Assembly: GCA_964449995.1 (NCBI GenBank) | Contig: CAYVBW010000028.1 | Span: 1-6,318, forward strand | Direction of reading: 5' to 3' | Origin: CAYVBW01 sp964449995 | GTDB taxonomy: Bacteria > Patescibacteriota > Microgenomatia > UBA1400 > PJMF01 | DNA length: 6,318 nt | Notes under the pieces: generated by a model | Seen by the model: the letters and a program-made list of their open reading frames with translations, nothing else | Told to the model about the DNA's origin: nothing | Databases searched by the model: none | Program-made: the position numbers and the translations under genes | In this document: positions 1-5,762 of the stretch, piece by piece | Numbering within the stretch: the stretch's first letter is position 1 | Layout: each line of letters opens with the position of its first letter

Positions 1-1
1 T

Positions 2-244
2 TGGGTAAGACGCAAACAGAAAAAACCGGATCTGCAGATTGGATATAAACCGGGTGGCTTTTATGGCGGATTCTATGAAGTTGGATCCGAAAAAACAAAA
101 AAGACAGCTCCTATATATACCAGTATTGCTGAAAATATAGCTACTATTGAAAAAATAGAAGGACAATATCTGTCTGGTATCAGCTCTGAAGCCGGAACAA
201 TGGCAAAAATAAATGAAAGTGAGGTGTTGAGCAATGACGGGTAA
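2..244 (+). CDS. HK97 gp10-like head-tail joining protein, 3' end only
   Basis: This is an open frame that enters from the left edge and ends at TAA 242-244; the last 80 residues are visible. It contains GGFYGGFYEVGSEKTKKTAP (residues 18-37), which resembles the C-terminal 'hYa.fvEfGT.k..a.PF' block of HK97 gp10-type proteins. These are small proteins encoded between the head-closure protein and the tail terminator. The visible tail then runs into a charged, probably helical segment (IAENIATIEKIEGQYL). The family is thought to act at the head-tail interface during virion assembly. It overlaps the next gene by 11 nt (234-244) in another frame, which suggests translational coupling. The family call rests on one short motif plus gene order, so it is moderate; that this is a real coding end is much surer. 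Confidence 0.72.
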   Translation, partial: WVRRKQKKPDLQIGYKPGGFYGGFYEVGSEKTKKTAPIYTSIAENIATIEKIEGQYLSGISSEAGTMAKINESEVLSNDG

Positions 245-617
245 AACTGTAGCTTTTAAAAAACAAATATATGCAGAGTTATCAACGCTTTGCACCAGGG
301 TAAAAAGCCGCATAACAAGAGCTGCCCCTAAAGACTATCCGTACATTGTGTTTAACAAATCTGTGCTGGAAAAAAAAGACTGGAATGAAAAGATACAGCT
401 TGAGATAAATGTAGTGGGATATGGCGATATGGGCGATGGCGTGAGTGATTTGGCTGATTCGGTTGAGGAAATGTTTGATCATTATTTTTATATTAACGCT
501 GCAATAGCGTTTGAATCGTACCTGAATACGAGAACACCTATCGAAGAACAGGACAAGGAAGTCGTTAGAGAACGACTCTTGTTCGACGTTTATTTAACTG
601 AAAGAACGGAGGAATAA
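234..617 (+). CDS. Probable tail terminator (tail completion) protein
   Basis: 127 aa. It lies directly between a gp10-like gene and the major tail tube gene, the usual place of the siphophage tail terminator, which forms a ring capping the head-proximal end of the tube and stops its polymerisation. The sequence fits an alpha/beta protein of that class. There is an N-terminal helix, a 'YPYIVFNKSVL' strand (residues 36-46), 'KIQLEINVVGYGD' (53-65), a helix 'VSDLADSVEEMFDHY' (70-84), and a C-terminal 'EEQDKEVVRERLLFDVYL' (104-121), where these families carry a D-K-x-x-x-R-x-x-hydrophobic ending. The ATG at 234 has GAGGTG (221-226) 7 nt upstream. It overlaps the upstream gene by 11 nt, and its stop (615-617) is one base from the next start. 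No catalytic motif is expected or seen. An alternative label is 'minor capsid or head-tail joining protein'. Confidence 0.75.
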   Translation: MTGKTVAFKKQIYAELSTLCTRVKSRITRAAPKDYPYIVFNKSVLEKKDWNEKIQLEINVVGYGDMGDGVSDLADSVEEMFDHYFYINAAIAFESYLNTRTPIEEQDKEVVRERLLFDVYLTERTEE

Positions 618-618
618 C

Positions 619-1491
619 ATGGGATTTTTTAACGGAATGACAAAAGACACTCCCAAGAAGTTTATGCTTGGCGCGGGAGCGTTTTTTAAGAATTACGAAT
701 ATGGCGTAGACAGCTACGAAACGGCCAAGGCTTCAGGAAAACTGCTTGGAGCAACTACGGGAGGCGGATCCTTTACTGCTACGCCCACAGTAAGGCAGAC
801 GGAACTTGACGGAGCTCCGGCGAATACGGCAGAACTGCAGAATATTGACGAATGGGCTGTGTCCATGGTGGCTAATGTTAAGGAGGCTACAGCCGCGTTG
901 CTACAGGCAGCACTGGGAGCGGCAGATATAGATGAGTCTGATACTGATTATGACAAGGTGACCGCTCGTGGAGATGTGGAATCCGGGGACTACTTGGACA
1001 ACATTACTTGGATAGGCAGAATATCCGGATCCGATAAACCTGTAATTATAATACTGAAAAACGCAATGTCGCATAACGGTTTGGCATTGACCATGGCAGA
1101 CAAATCAGAGGCAGTGATAGCGGTGACTATTATAGGACATTACGCACTGGAGGATATTGCTGACGGAGATTATGCTGCTCCGTTTGAAATATACTTCCCG
1201 AAAATTACATCCTCTACACCAACAGCTGATCCTGAGAGTGATACTTTTGATAAAAATTCATCCGGTGAGAACTATGACGACATGGTTACGGCTATATCCG
1301 GCGGGACTTTAACAGCCCTGAAACTTGGTGGCGCAACTGTGAATACAGATAATTACACAGTCGCATCCGGAACACTGACCATCAAAAAGGAATATCTCGC
1401 AGGACTGGCGGAAGGAATTAAGATCTTTACTATAGTTACTGCGAACGGCAACTGTACCTTTACCGTGACTATTACAGACACCACAGAATAG
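619..1491 (+). CDS. Major tail tube protein with C-terminal X2 Ig-like domain
   Basis: 290 aa. Residues 1 to about 195 are the tube-forming part: a beta-rich sequence with 'ATTGGGSFTATPTVRQTELDG' (45-65), an acidic loop region (103-125) and strand-like stretches 'KPVIIILKNAM' (140-150) and 'EAVIAVTIIGHY' (164-175). Subunits of this class stack as hexameric rings around the tape measure and form the DNA channel. A Pro/Ser/Thr-rich linker (SSTPTADPESDT, 198-209) leads into residues 210-290. These match the X2 Ig-like module known from clostridial carbohydrate-active proteins and some phage tail proteins: FDKN at the start, then GGTLTALKLGGATV, NYTV, TLTIKKEYLAGLAEG and a closing TFTVTITD strand. 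The Ig-like part probably decorates the outside of the tail. The start at 619 is supported by GGAGGA (608-613) with 5-nt spacing. It is the only tube or sheath-type gene between terminator and chaperone, which argues for a non-contractile tail. Confidence 0.88.
   Translation: MGFFNGMTKDTPKKFMLGAGAFFKNYEYGVDSYETAKASGKLLGATTGGGSFTATPTVRQTELDGAPANTAELQNIDEWAVSMVANVKEATAALLQAALGAADIDESDTDYDKVTARGDVESGDYLDNITWIGRISGSDKPVIIILKNAMSHNGLALTMADKSEAVIAVTIIGHYALEDIADGDYAAPFEIYFPKITSSTPTADPESDTFDKNSSGENYDDMVTAISGGTLTALKLGGATVNTDNYTVASGTLTIKKEYLAGLAEGIKIFTIVTANGNCTFTVTITDTTE
1246..1488 (+). other. X2-type Ig-like domain within the tail tube gene
   Basis: This covers residues 210-290 of the tube protein. 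It begins with the FDKN motif, has a central 'YTVASGTLTIKKEYL' (246-260) and ends in alternating hydrophobic strands 'KIFTIVTANG' and 'CTFTVTITD'. The pattern (F-D-K-N, G-x-x-L, Y-T-V, T-I-x-K-x-Y-L, G, terminal T-V-T-V/I) is that of the X2 family. Such domains on virions are generally thought to help weak adhesion to cell-surface or mucosal glycans or to add stability. No binding specificity can be read from the sequence. Confidence 0.8.
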
Positions 1492-1502
1492 GGGGCTGTA
1501 TT

Positions 1503-1844
1503 ATGCGTAAATTAAAGACGACTGACATTTTTAACGCTATGCGCCTTATGAAAAAAGCAGAAGTCCGGGAACAGTTTATGCCATACATAGACGGCATAAG
1601 CGAAAAAGGCCTGTCAACAGAAGATATAGGCATTGACGGATTTTTATATCTTATGGAGATCATGGCAGAAAAAAAAGCTGAAAATGCCATATATGAGTTT
1701 TTAGCAGGCCCGTTTGAATGTGCAGCAAAAGACGTAGAAAACATGGAACTGAGCGAACTCATAGTCAATGTAAAGCAGCTTGCCAAGGAGAACGATCTCG
1801 GGGTTTTTATGAGGTCGTTGTCCGGTTTGAATGGGAAGGTATAA
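1503..1844 (+). CDS. Tail assembly chaperone (gpG-like)
   Basis: 113 aa, acidic to neutral and largely helical. It starts MRKLKTTDIFNAMRLMKKAE, which is typical of the small tail assembly chaperones of Firmicutes siphophages. It sits between the tail tube and tape measure genes, where lambda-like phages encode gpG. Such chaperones coat the tape measure protein and recruit tube subunits, and they are not part of the finished virion. Start ATG 1503 has only a G-run (1491-1495) as RBS, 7 nt upstream and weaker than its neighbours. The 0-frame stop is at 1842-1844. From about codon 102 an overlapping -1 frame takes over as the coherent protein sequence, so a fraction of ribosomes probably yields a longer fusion. 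The last 11 residues (MRSLSGLNGKV) are unique to the unshifted form. Confidence 0.85.
   Translation: MRKLKTTDIFNAMRLMKKAEVREQFMPYIDGISEKGLSTEDIGIDGFLYLMEIMAEKKAENAIYEFLAGPFECAAKDVENMELSELIVNVKQLAKENDLGVFMRSLSGLNGKV
1785..1790 (+). promoter_or_regulatory. Internal Shine-Dalgarno-like element, candidate frameshift stimulator
   Basis: AAGGAG lies inside the chaperone gene, 11 nt upstream of the GGTTTTT slip site. No start codon lies at a suitable distance in any frame with a credible product. In E. coli dnaX an internal SD about 10 nt upstream of the slip site pairs with 16S rRNA and promotes -1 slippage, and the spacing here is similar. The role is inferred. Confidence 0.55.
1802..1808 (+). 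promoter_or_regulatory. Candidate -1 ribosomal slip site G-GTT-TTT
   Basis: In the chaperone frame the codons are GGG GTT TTT ATG. Slipping back one base re-pairs the A-site Phe tRNA perfectly (TTT to TTT). The P-site Val tRNA fits GGT except at its middle base, so this is an imperfect X-XXY-YYZ heptamer. It is the best slip candidate in the 1718-1844 overlap, and it sits where the -1 frame starts to look like protein. Confidence 0.6.
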
Positions 1845-2092
1845 CCGATCTTATTCATCGCCGATACGGCAACGTCGAATTCATATTGGATATGGAGACT
1901 GAGGAAGCCGCCACGTTTTTGTTGTGGCTTGCTGAAGAGGATCAAAAAGAAAGATTGTGGCAGCAATGGCTGCCATTACAGCAGTGGGTGAGCTGGGAAG
2001 AATTTTACGAATCATCAAAACCCATAGAGCTAAAGCCCGAAACCGAAATATTAGAGGATGTTGCAAGCATAATGAATGCAACGAAAGGATAA
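1808..2092 (+). CDS. T-like extension of the tail chaperone, made by -1 frameshift (gpGT-like)
   Basis: The frame open from 1718 to 2092 lies -1 relative to the chaperone. Its first part (1718-1801) reads as an implausible Arg/Lys/Cys-rich string, while from 1805 it reads FYEVVVRFEWEGITDLIHRR and onward as normal protein. The natural product is therefore the chaperone up to Phe102 (codon 1806-1808) continuing at TAT 1808-1810 for 94 more residues, giving a 196-aa fusion. This matches the G/GT organisation common in long-tailed phages, where the T part is thought to contact tube subunits. The extension has acidic helices (METEEAATFLLWLAEEDQKE), a Trp/Gln cluster (LWQQWLPLQQWVSWEEFYES) and a C-terminal acidic helix. 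There is no separate start with an RBS; the in-frame ATG at 1892 lacks one. The stop TAA 2090-2092 abuts the tape measure start at 2094. Confidence 0.77.
   Translation, partial: YEVVVRFEWEGITDLIHRRYGNVEFILDMETEEAATFLLWLAEEDQKERLWQQWLPLQQWVSWEEFYESSKPIELKPETEILEDVASIMNATKG
1816..1874 (+). other. Possible RNA structure downstream of the slip site
   Basis: CGTTG 1816-1820 can pair with CAACG 1870-1874, starting 7 nt after the slip site. Inside this lie CGGTT 1823-1827 pairing with AACCG 1843-1847, and a small hairpin GCCG-ATA-CGGC (1860-1870) that shares base 1870 with the outer stem. Together they could form a branched structure near the ribosome entry site. The stems are short, so this is suggestive only. 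Confidence 0.3.
2084..2089 (+). promoter_or_regulatory. RBS that sets the tape measure start
   Basis: AAAGGA ends 4 nt before ATG 2094, much like the GGAGGA-ATAAC-ATG arrangement at 608-621. The upstream in-frame ATG at 2076 has no RBS at a usable distance and would add only MQRKDN inside the preceding gene. The start at 2094 (MEIFKLFGTV) is therefore preferred. Confidence 0.7.
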
Positions 2093-2093
2093 C

Positions 2094-3746
2094 ATGGAGA
2101 TTTTTAAGCTGTTCGGGACTGTAATGGTCAACACGGACAAGGCCAACAAATCAATATCGAAAACAGGGGATCATTCTGAAACTCTTCGCGGTAAACTCGG
2201 TAAAGGCATCAAAACTGCTGCTAAATATGGAGCTGCATTTGCAGCGGCGGGGGCTGCTGTAGTAGGTGCAATGGTGAAGCTGGCTTCAAAAACGGCAGCG
2301 GCAGGAGATGAGATTGACAAAAACAGTCAGAAACTCGGCATCTCTCGACAGACTTACCAGGAATTGAAATTTGTAATGTCTCAATGTGGTATGGACATCG
2401 AGAAATTTAAAGGCGGCATGAAAAAACTGACAAACACGGTTTACGATGCCGTTGATGGCAACGAAGAATATGCCGCCGCATTTGACAAAATAGGGGTAAA
2501 ACTCAAAGACAGTAACGGCGATTTGAGGGACCAGGAAGACATTATGTGGGATACTATTTCGGGCTTGCAGGGAATGACAAACCAGACAGAAAAAGCAGCT
2601 CTCGCAAATGAACTGTTTGGTAAAGCGGGAGCAGAAATGATGCCGCTACTCAATCAGAGCTCCGGATCTATTGAAGAAATGCGTAAGCAGGCGGAAGAGC
2701 TTGGGATTGTGCTGGATGATAAAACAATAGATGCATCGGTCAAATTTACGGACACTATGGACCAGGCCAAAAGAGCCTTCGACGCCATAGTGATCAAGGT
2801 CGGTGCAAAAGTAATGCCGATAGTACAAAAGATGCTGGATTGGGTTATTGAACACATGCCGGAGATAGGAGCGATATTTAGCGCCGTCGGCAAAGTGGTC
2901 GGAACTGTCGTAAAGTATGCCATGAAAATAATCCGCAAGCTGATAGAGGTCTTTGATGCGCTATTCAGTGGCACAAAAGGCAATGCAAAAGTTTGGAAAC
3001 AGCTCTGGCACGATATCAAAAAGATACTTAAAGGAGCAGTAGATGTGATTCTTGGCATCCTGCAGGTTTTCATAGATTTGTTCAATGGCGACTGGGATGC
3101 TTTATGGAAAGACACAAAAAAACTCGCCAAAGATGCTGGTAAACTAATTGCCAACATTATAAAACTTGCACTTATGGCAGTGGTTGCCATTATAAAAGGA
3201 GTCGGCAAGCTGATCAAAAAAGCTGCAAAAGCTGTTTTCGGGAAGATCGGCGACGGATTTAAAGCAGCATGGACTGCTATAAAAAACTGGGTTGTAGATG
3301 TATTCATGTGGCTGCCGAACAAAATAAAAAAGCTTGGAAATCTAAAAGACGTCGGGAAAGCGATACTGAAAAGCCTCTTACAGGGCTTCAAAGATATATG
3401 GAACAATATAAAAGACTGGGTAAAAGATAAAGTTGAGTGGATAAAAGAAAAATTTACGGGTGCTAAAGATGAGGCGAAAAATACACCTAAAAGACAAACA
3501 AAATCAACAAAGCACGCAGTGGGTTTGAATTATGTTCCATATGACGGATATTCGGCGACATTGCACGAAGGCGAAAAAGTTCTTACAAAGGCTCAGGCAC
3601 AAGAATACGATTCCGGAAGCATTGGCGGGAGCAATGTTGAGGGCCTCCTCGAAGATGTCGTAATGCTACTGAAGGCTCTGAAGAACCAAGAAAAAACCAT
3701 ATCACTGAATAAACGAGAACTTATGAGGATCCACAATGAGCTATAA
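2094..3746 (+). CDS. Tail tape measure protein
   Basis: 550 aa from the preferred start (556 from ATG 2076). It sets tail length and occupies the tube lumen before DNA ejection. The N-terminal region has a basic helix and an Ala/Gly-rich hydrophobic segment (residues 41-70), then 'GDEIDKNSQKLGISRQTYQELK' (71-92) and 'KAALANELFGKAGAEMMPLL' (167-186), hallmarks of the TP901-type tape measure core. Residues 230-455 are amphipathic and hydrophobic helices with Trp-spaced units (NGDWDALWKD, FKAAWTAIKNWV, FKDIWNNIKDWV). Residues 474-505 carry the C-terminal block HAVGLNYVPYDGYSATLHEG followed by EKVLTKAQAQEY, common in Firmicutes tape measures. No lytic transglycosylase, peptidase or other enzymatic domain is seen. 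It is short for the class; at roughly 0.15 nm per residue it implies a tail near 80 nm. It follows the chaperone fusion by one base and overlaps the next gene by 11 nt. Confidence 0.93.
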   Translation: MEIFKLFGTVMVNTDKANKSISKTGDHSETLRGKLGKGIKTAAKYGAAFAAAGAAVVGAMVKLASKTAAAGDEIDKNSQKLGISRQTYQELKFVMSQCGMDIEKFKGGMKKLTNTVYDAVDGNEEYAAAFDKIGVKLKDSNGDLRDQEDIMWDTISGLQGMTNQTEKAALANELFGKAGAEMMPLLNQSSGSIEEMRKQAEELGIVLDDKTIDASVKFTDTMDQAKRAFDAIVIKVGAKVMPIVQKMLDWVIEHMPEIGAIFSAVGKVVGTVVKYAMKIIRKLIEVFDALFSGTKGNAKVWKQLWHDIKKILKGAVDVILGILQVFIDLFNGDWDALWKDTKKLAKDAGKLIANIIKLALMAVVAIIKGVGKLIKKAAKAVFGKIGDGFKAAWTAIKNWVVDVFMWLPNKIKKLGNLKDVGKAILKSLLQGFKDIWNNIKDWVKDKVEWIKEKFTGAKDEAKNTPKRQTKSTKHAVGLNYVPYDGYSATLHEGEKVLTKAQAQEYDSGSIGGSNVEGLLEDVVMLLKALKNQEKTISLNKRELMRIHNEL

Positions 3747-4569
3747 AATTGAAAAACTGAAATATGTAAACAGTCTGGGCAACTCTATCCAGTTTGGAGG
3801 ATCTCCTTATTTTGTCAACGAAAACAATCTCCGCGATTTTGCATGGTCGTATTCTGAAATCAACAACAGTATAAGCAAATTGGATAGAAACGGTATTGTC
3901 ACCAAAAGTTTAACGGTGAAAATTCTCGCTGCAGAAGCTGATTTGTATGATGCTTTGAATACTCTGCATAAAGCGATGGATACCGACTGTGTTAAAGATA
4001 GCCGGGGGAAACTCTATATAGGCAATTATTATTTGGAATGCTGGATCACAGAAGCTGCAAACAAGGGATATACAAAAAGCGGTTACTTAGAAAGAACATT
4101 GTCTGTGGCGACAGACAGACCATATTGGACGAAGGCCGAAACATTCGAGTTCAGAAAGACCGGATCCACGATCGAATCTACCGGGCATGACTATCCATTT
4201 GATTATCCGTATGATCTTGGCGTTGGATCTGATGTGTCCTTCCTGGAGGTTGACAGCTTGGGGTTGTGTGATTTTGAAATGATAATATACGGCCCCGTAA
4301 CTGACCCGGAAGTCGTGATCAACGGACAGATATATAAGGTCTATACAGACATATACTCCGGAGAGTTCCTACGAATAAATAGCAAGAATAAAGAGATTTT
4401 CAGATATATGTCTGACGGCATCCCGGTGAACAAATTCAATAATCGGGCTGACGATAATGTGTTTCAAAAAATTCCTGCCGGAAAAAACAATATAACATAT
4501 AACGTGCCGGCAGGAATAGATATCACCTACTATGATGAAAGGAGCGAACCAAAATGGATTTCGTCATAG
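3736..4569 (+). CDS. Distal tail protein (Dit-like, siphovirus tail component)
   Basis: 277 aa. Dit proteins form the hexameric ring joining the tube to the hub and are the platform for baseplate parts. The order tape measure, Dit, hub is kept here. Residues 1-140 fit the N-terminal ring domain: a strand-rich opening 'VNSLGNSIQFGGSPYFV' (11-27), a helix 'AAEADLYDALNTLHKAMDTD' (65-84), then 'GKLYIGNYYLECWITEA' (91-107) and 'YLERTLSVATDRPYW' (117-131). 'HDYPFDYPYDLG' (151-162) is the boundary motif typical of the family, followed by the C-terminal galectin-like half with 'MIIYGPVTDPEVVINGQIY' (182-200) and 'KIPAGKNNITYNVPAGIDITYY' (245-266). ATG 3736 is preceded by GAGG (3725-3728) at 7 nt and overlaps the tape measure stop by 11 nt. 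The gene's end overlaps the hub gene by 16 nt. Confidence 0.88.
   Translation: MSYKIEKLKYVNSLGNSIQFGGSPYFVNENNLRDFAWSYSEINNSISKLDRNGIVTKSLTVKILAAEADLYDALNTLHKAMDTDCVKDSRGKLYIGNYYLECWITEAANKGYTKSGYLERTLSVATDRPYWTKAETFEFRKTGSTIESTGHDYPFDYPYDLGVGSDVSFLEVDSLGLCDFEMIIYGPVTDPEVVINGQIYKVYTDIYSGEFLRINSKNKEIFRYMSDGIPVNKFNNRADDNVFQKIPAGKNNITYNVPAGIDITYYDERSEPKWISS
4471..4517 (+). repeat. 11-bp perfect inverted repeat near the end of the Dit gene
   Basis: ATTCCTGCCGG (4471-4481) and CCGGCAGGAAT (4507-4517) are exact reverse complements separated by 25 nt. The arms encode the IPAG and VPAG of 'KIPAGKNNITYNVPAGI'. The repeat ends 20 nt before the RBS of the next gene. No T-tract follows, so it is not an intrinsic terminator. 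A role in mRNA folding or coupling is possible; chance from similar Pro-Ala-Gly codons is equally possible. Confidence 0.5.
4538..4544 (+). promoter_or_regulatory. RBS that sets the tail hub start
   Basis: AAAGGAG lies inside the end of the Dit gene, 9 nt before ATG 4554. It supports the 402-aa form of the hub protein over internal Met codons (residues 30 and 47), which have no comparable RBS. Confidence 0.75.
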
Positions 4570-5762
4570 CAAGGGGTGTGAAAAATACCAGCTGGGAACA
4601 AATAACACAGCTGGAGGCTTATACCGATATTGAGTATCAGATGGTAGAGACCACCTCTGGTTCCGGAAGGTACAAAATAGCTTCCGTTAAGATGGTACCT
4701 GTGCCCGTGACGAAGTTTAGACCTGTCTCAAAACTCATCGATAAAGAAACAGTAGAAAACCAGGGGATAGGATCTCTTGCAAGATTCAACAGCCTGGATG
4801 TAGAAATTGGGATATCTGGTATTGCAAGTAATGATTTTGAGCTCAAAATCGCGCGAAATGACAGTATATTCTACGGGCTCAACTTCGGGGCTTTTATATT
4901 CTCTTCTGATACTGAGTTCGGAGGCATGCTGGAACAGATCGATGTGGACACATCCACGGATGAACTGATATGGACCGGGATCACATGGAGGGGCATGCTT
5001 GATAAGGACATTATAGATCCCGGAACCGACGATTATAAAATTGTCTCCGGGGAAGCGAATGAAATTATTGCCGATATACTTTCGGATGGGTGCGGTTCGT
5101 TTTTCACCGTTTCCGACACCAATACCGGAGTGACCTTTACAGACTACCAGTTTGATAGATATACCAGCAAGCTTAAAGGTCTCACAAAAATGCTGGCCAC
5201 TGAAGGATATAAACTGAAAATCTGGGCTGAGGACGGCTGCCCGAATGGCGTCATGAAGGTCTACGCCGAAGCTGTACCTATCAATGACTATTCGGAAGAG
5301 ATTAGGTACGGAACAGACAACGATGTGGATCTCACGCTCACGGATTATCGTGGTGGCATAAATCATCTGATTTGCCTGGGCGACGGTGAACTCTCGGCAA
5401 GACGCCGGATCGATATATATGTGACCGATGAAGACGGCAACAGATATAGCGGTGCACAGGAGCGCAGCGCTATTTATGATTGCAGTAGTGTTGAGGGTGA
5501 TACTGATTCCGAAAAGGCTGCAAATTTACTGTCGGCGGGAAAGGAACAATTAAAAACATTGGCCAACAGCCAAAGCATGGGCATGACTATAGATGATACT
5601 CCTGCTGATATAGGAGACATCATAAATGGTTTGGATCGAACCACAGGGCTTTCACTCTCAAAACCACTAACGAAAATGATATTAAGAAAAACATATAACA
5701 CAGAAACGATAGAGCACGGCCTTGAAGAGGCAGAAACATCTACAGAGGAGGAGATTGCATAA
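4554..5762 (+). CDS. Tail hub / Tal-like protein (Gp37-like family)
   Basis: 402 aa. It resembles the siphovirus ReqiPepy6 Gp37-like family, which corresponds to the gp27-like hub part of tail-associated lysins and sits below Dit at the tail tip. Signature stretches are 'SLARFNSLDVEIGISGIASNDFELKIA' (74-100), 'FIFSSDTEFGGMLEQIDVDTSTDELIWTGITWRGMLDKDII' (114-154), 'GEANEIIADIL' (166-176), 'DRYTSKLKGLTKMLATEGYKLKI' (201-223), 'YRGGINHLICLGDGEL' (265-280) and a C-terminal 'IGDIINGLDRTTGLSLSKPLTKMILR' (353-378). The protein ends in an acidic tail (EEAETSTEEEIA) with no appended peptidase or lysozyme domain, so it is a structural hub only. Residues 1-75 precede the usual family start and look like an extra N-terminal segment. 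ATG 4554 has AAAGGAG at 9 nt; the stop TAA (5760-5762) overlaps the next ATG as TAATG. Confidence 0.85.
   Translation: MDFVIARGVKNTSWEQITQLEAYTDIEYQMVETTSGSGRYKIASVKMVPVPVTKFRPVSKLIDKETVENQGIGSLARFNSLDVEIGISGIASNDFELKIARNDSIFYGLNFGAFIFSSDTEFGGMLEQIDVDTSTDELIWTGITWRGMLDKDIIDPGTDDYKIVSGEANEIIADILSDGCGSFFTVSDTNTGVTFTDYQFDRYTSKLKGLTKMLATEGYKLKIWAEDGCPNGVMKVYAEAVPINDYSEEIRYGTDNDVDLTLTDYRGGINHLICLGDGELSARRRIDIYVTDEDGNRYSGAQERSAIYDCSSVEGDTDSEKAANLLSAGKEQLKTLANSQSMGMTIDDTPADIGDIINGLDRTTGLSLSKPLTKMILRKTYNTETIEHGLEEAETSTEEEIA
4588..4614 (+). repeat. 7-bp inverted repeat just inside the hub gene
   Basis: CCAGCTG (4588-4594) and CAGCTGG (4608-4614) are exact reverse complements with a 13-nt loop. They cover about codons 12-20 of the hub gene. 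It could fold in the mRNA near the start, but each arm contains the self-complementary CAGCTG, so chance recurrence of Gln/Ser-Trp codons is plausible. Confidence 0.35.
5746..5751 (+). promoter_or_regulatory. RBS for the tail fibre/baseplate gene
   Basis: AGGAGG lies within the acidic Glu codons at the end of the hub gene, 10 nt before ATG 5762. With the TAATG stop-start overlap it fixes the start and suggests coupled translation. Confidence 0.75.

Noticed and set aside
1336..1361. ACTGTG/CACAGT inverted repeat in the X2 domain region.
   Set aside because: Only 6 bp with a 14-nt loop inside clear coding sequence; expected by chance in a window of this size.
1718..1804. Start of the second chaperone frame at ATG 1718 as a separate gene.
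   Set aside because: Translation of 1718-1801 gives an Arg/Lys/Cys-rich string unlike its neighbours and no RBS precedes it. The protein-like sequence begins only at the slip site, so a frameshift fusion is the better model.
1472..1966. A 164-codon - strand open frame across the chaperone region.
   Set aside because: It is Ser/Phe/Met-rich shadow translation opposite the chaperone and its frameshifted extension, with no domain recognised.
1958..1975. Hairpin TGGCAGC-AATG-GCTGCCA in the chaperone extension.
   Set aside because: It lies about 150 nt downstream of the slip site, too far to act in frameshifting, and has no T-tract. It coincides with the Trp/Gln-rich coding segment.
2654..3406. 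A 250-codon open frame on the - strand opposite the tape measure gene.
   Set aside because: It is opposite a clear tape measure gene, has a low-complexity Ser/Phe/Ile/Thr composition typical of the reverse complement of Lys/Ala-rich coding sequence, and shows no recognisable domain.
4100..4117. Hairpin TGTCTGT-GGCG-ACAGACA within the Dit gene, considered as a terminator.
   Set aside because: It is a perfect 7-bp stem with a tetraloop, but it lies mid-gene with no T-run after it. It is most simply a coding coincidence.
4728..5366. A 212-codon - strand open frame opposite the hub gene.
   Set aside because: The + strand carries a family-matching hub protein over the whole stretch. The antisense product has no recognisable motif or operon context.
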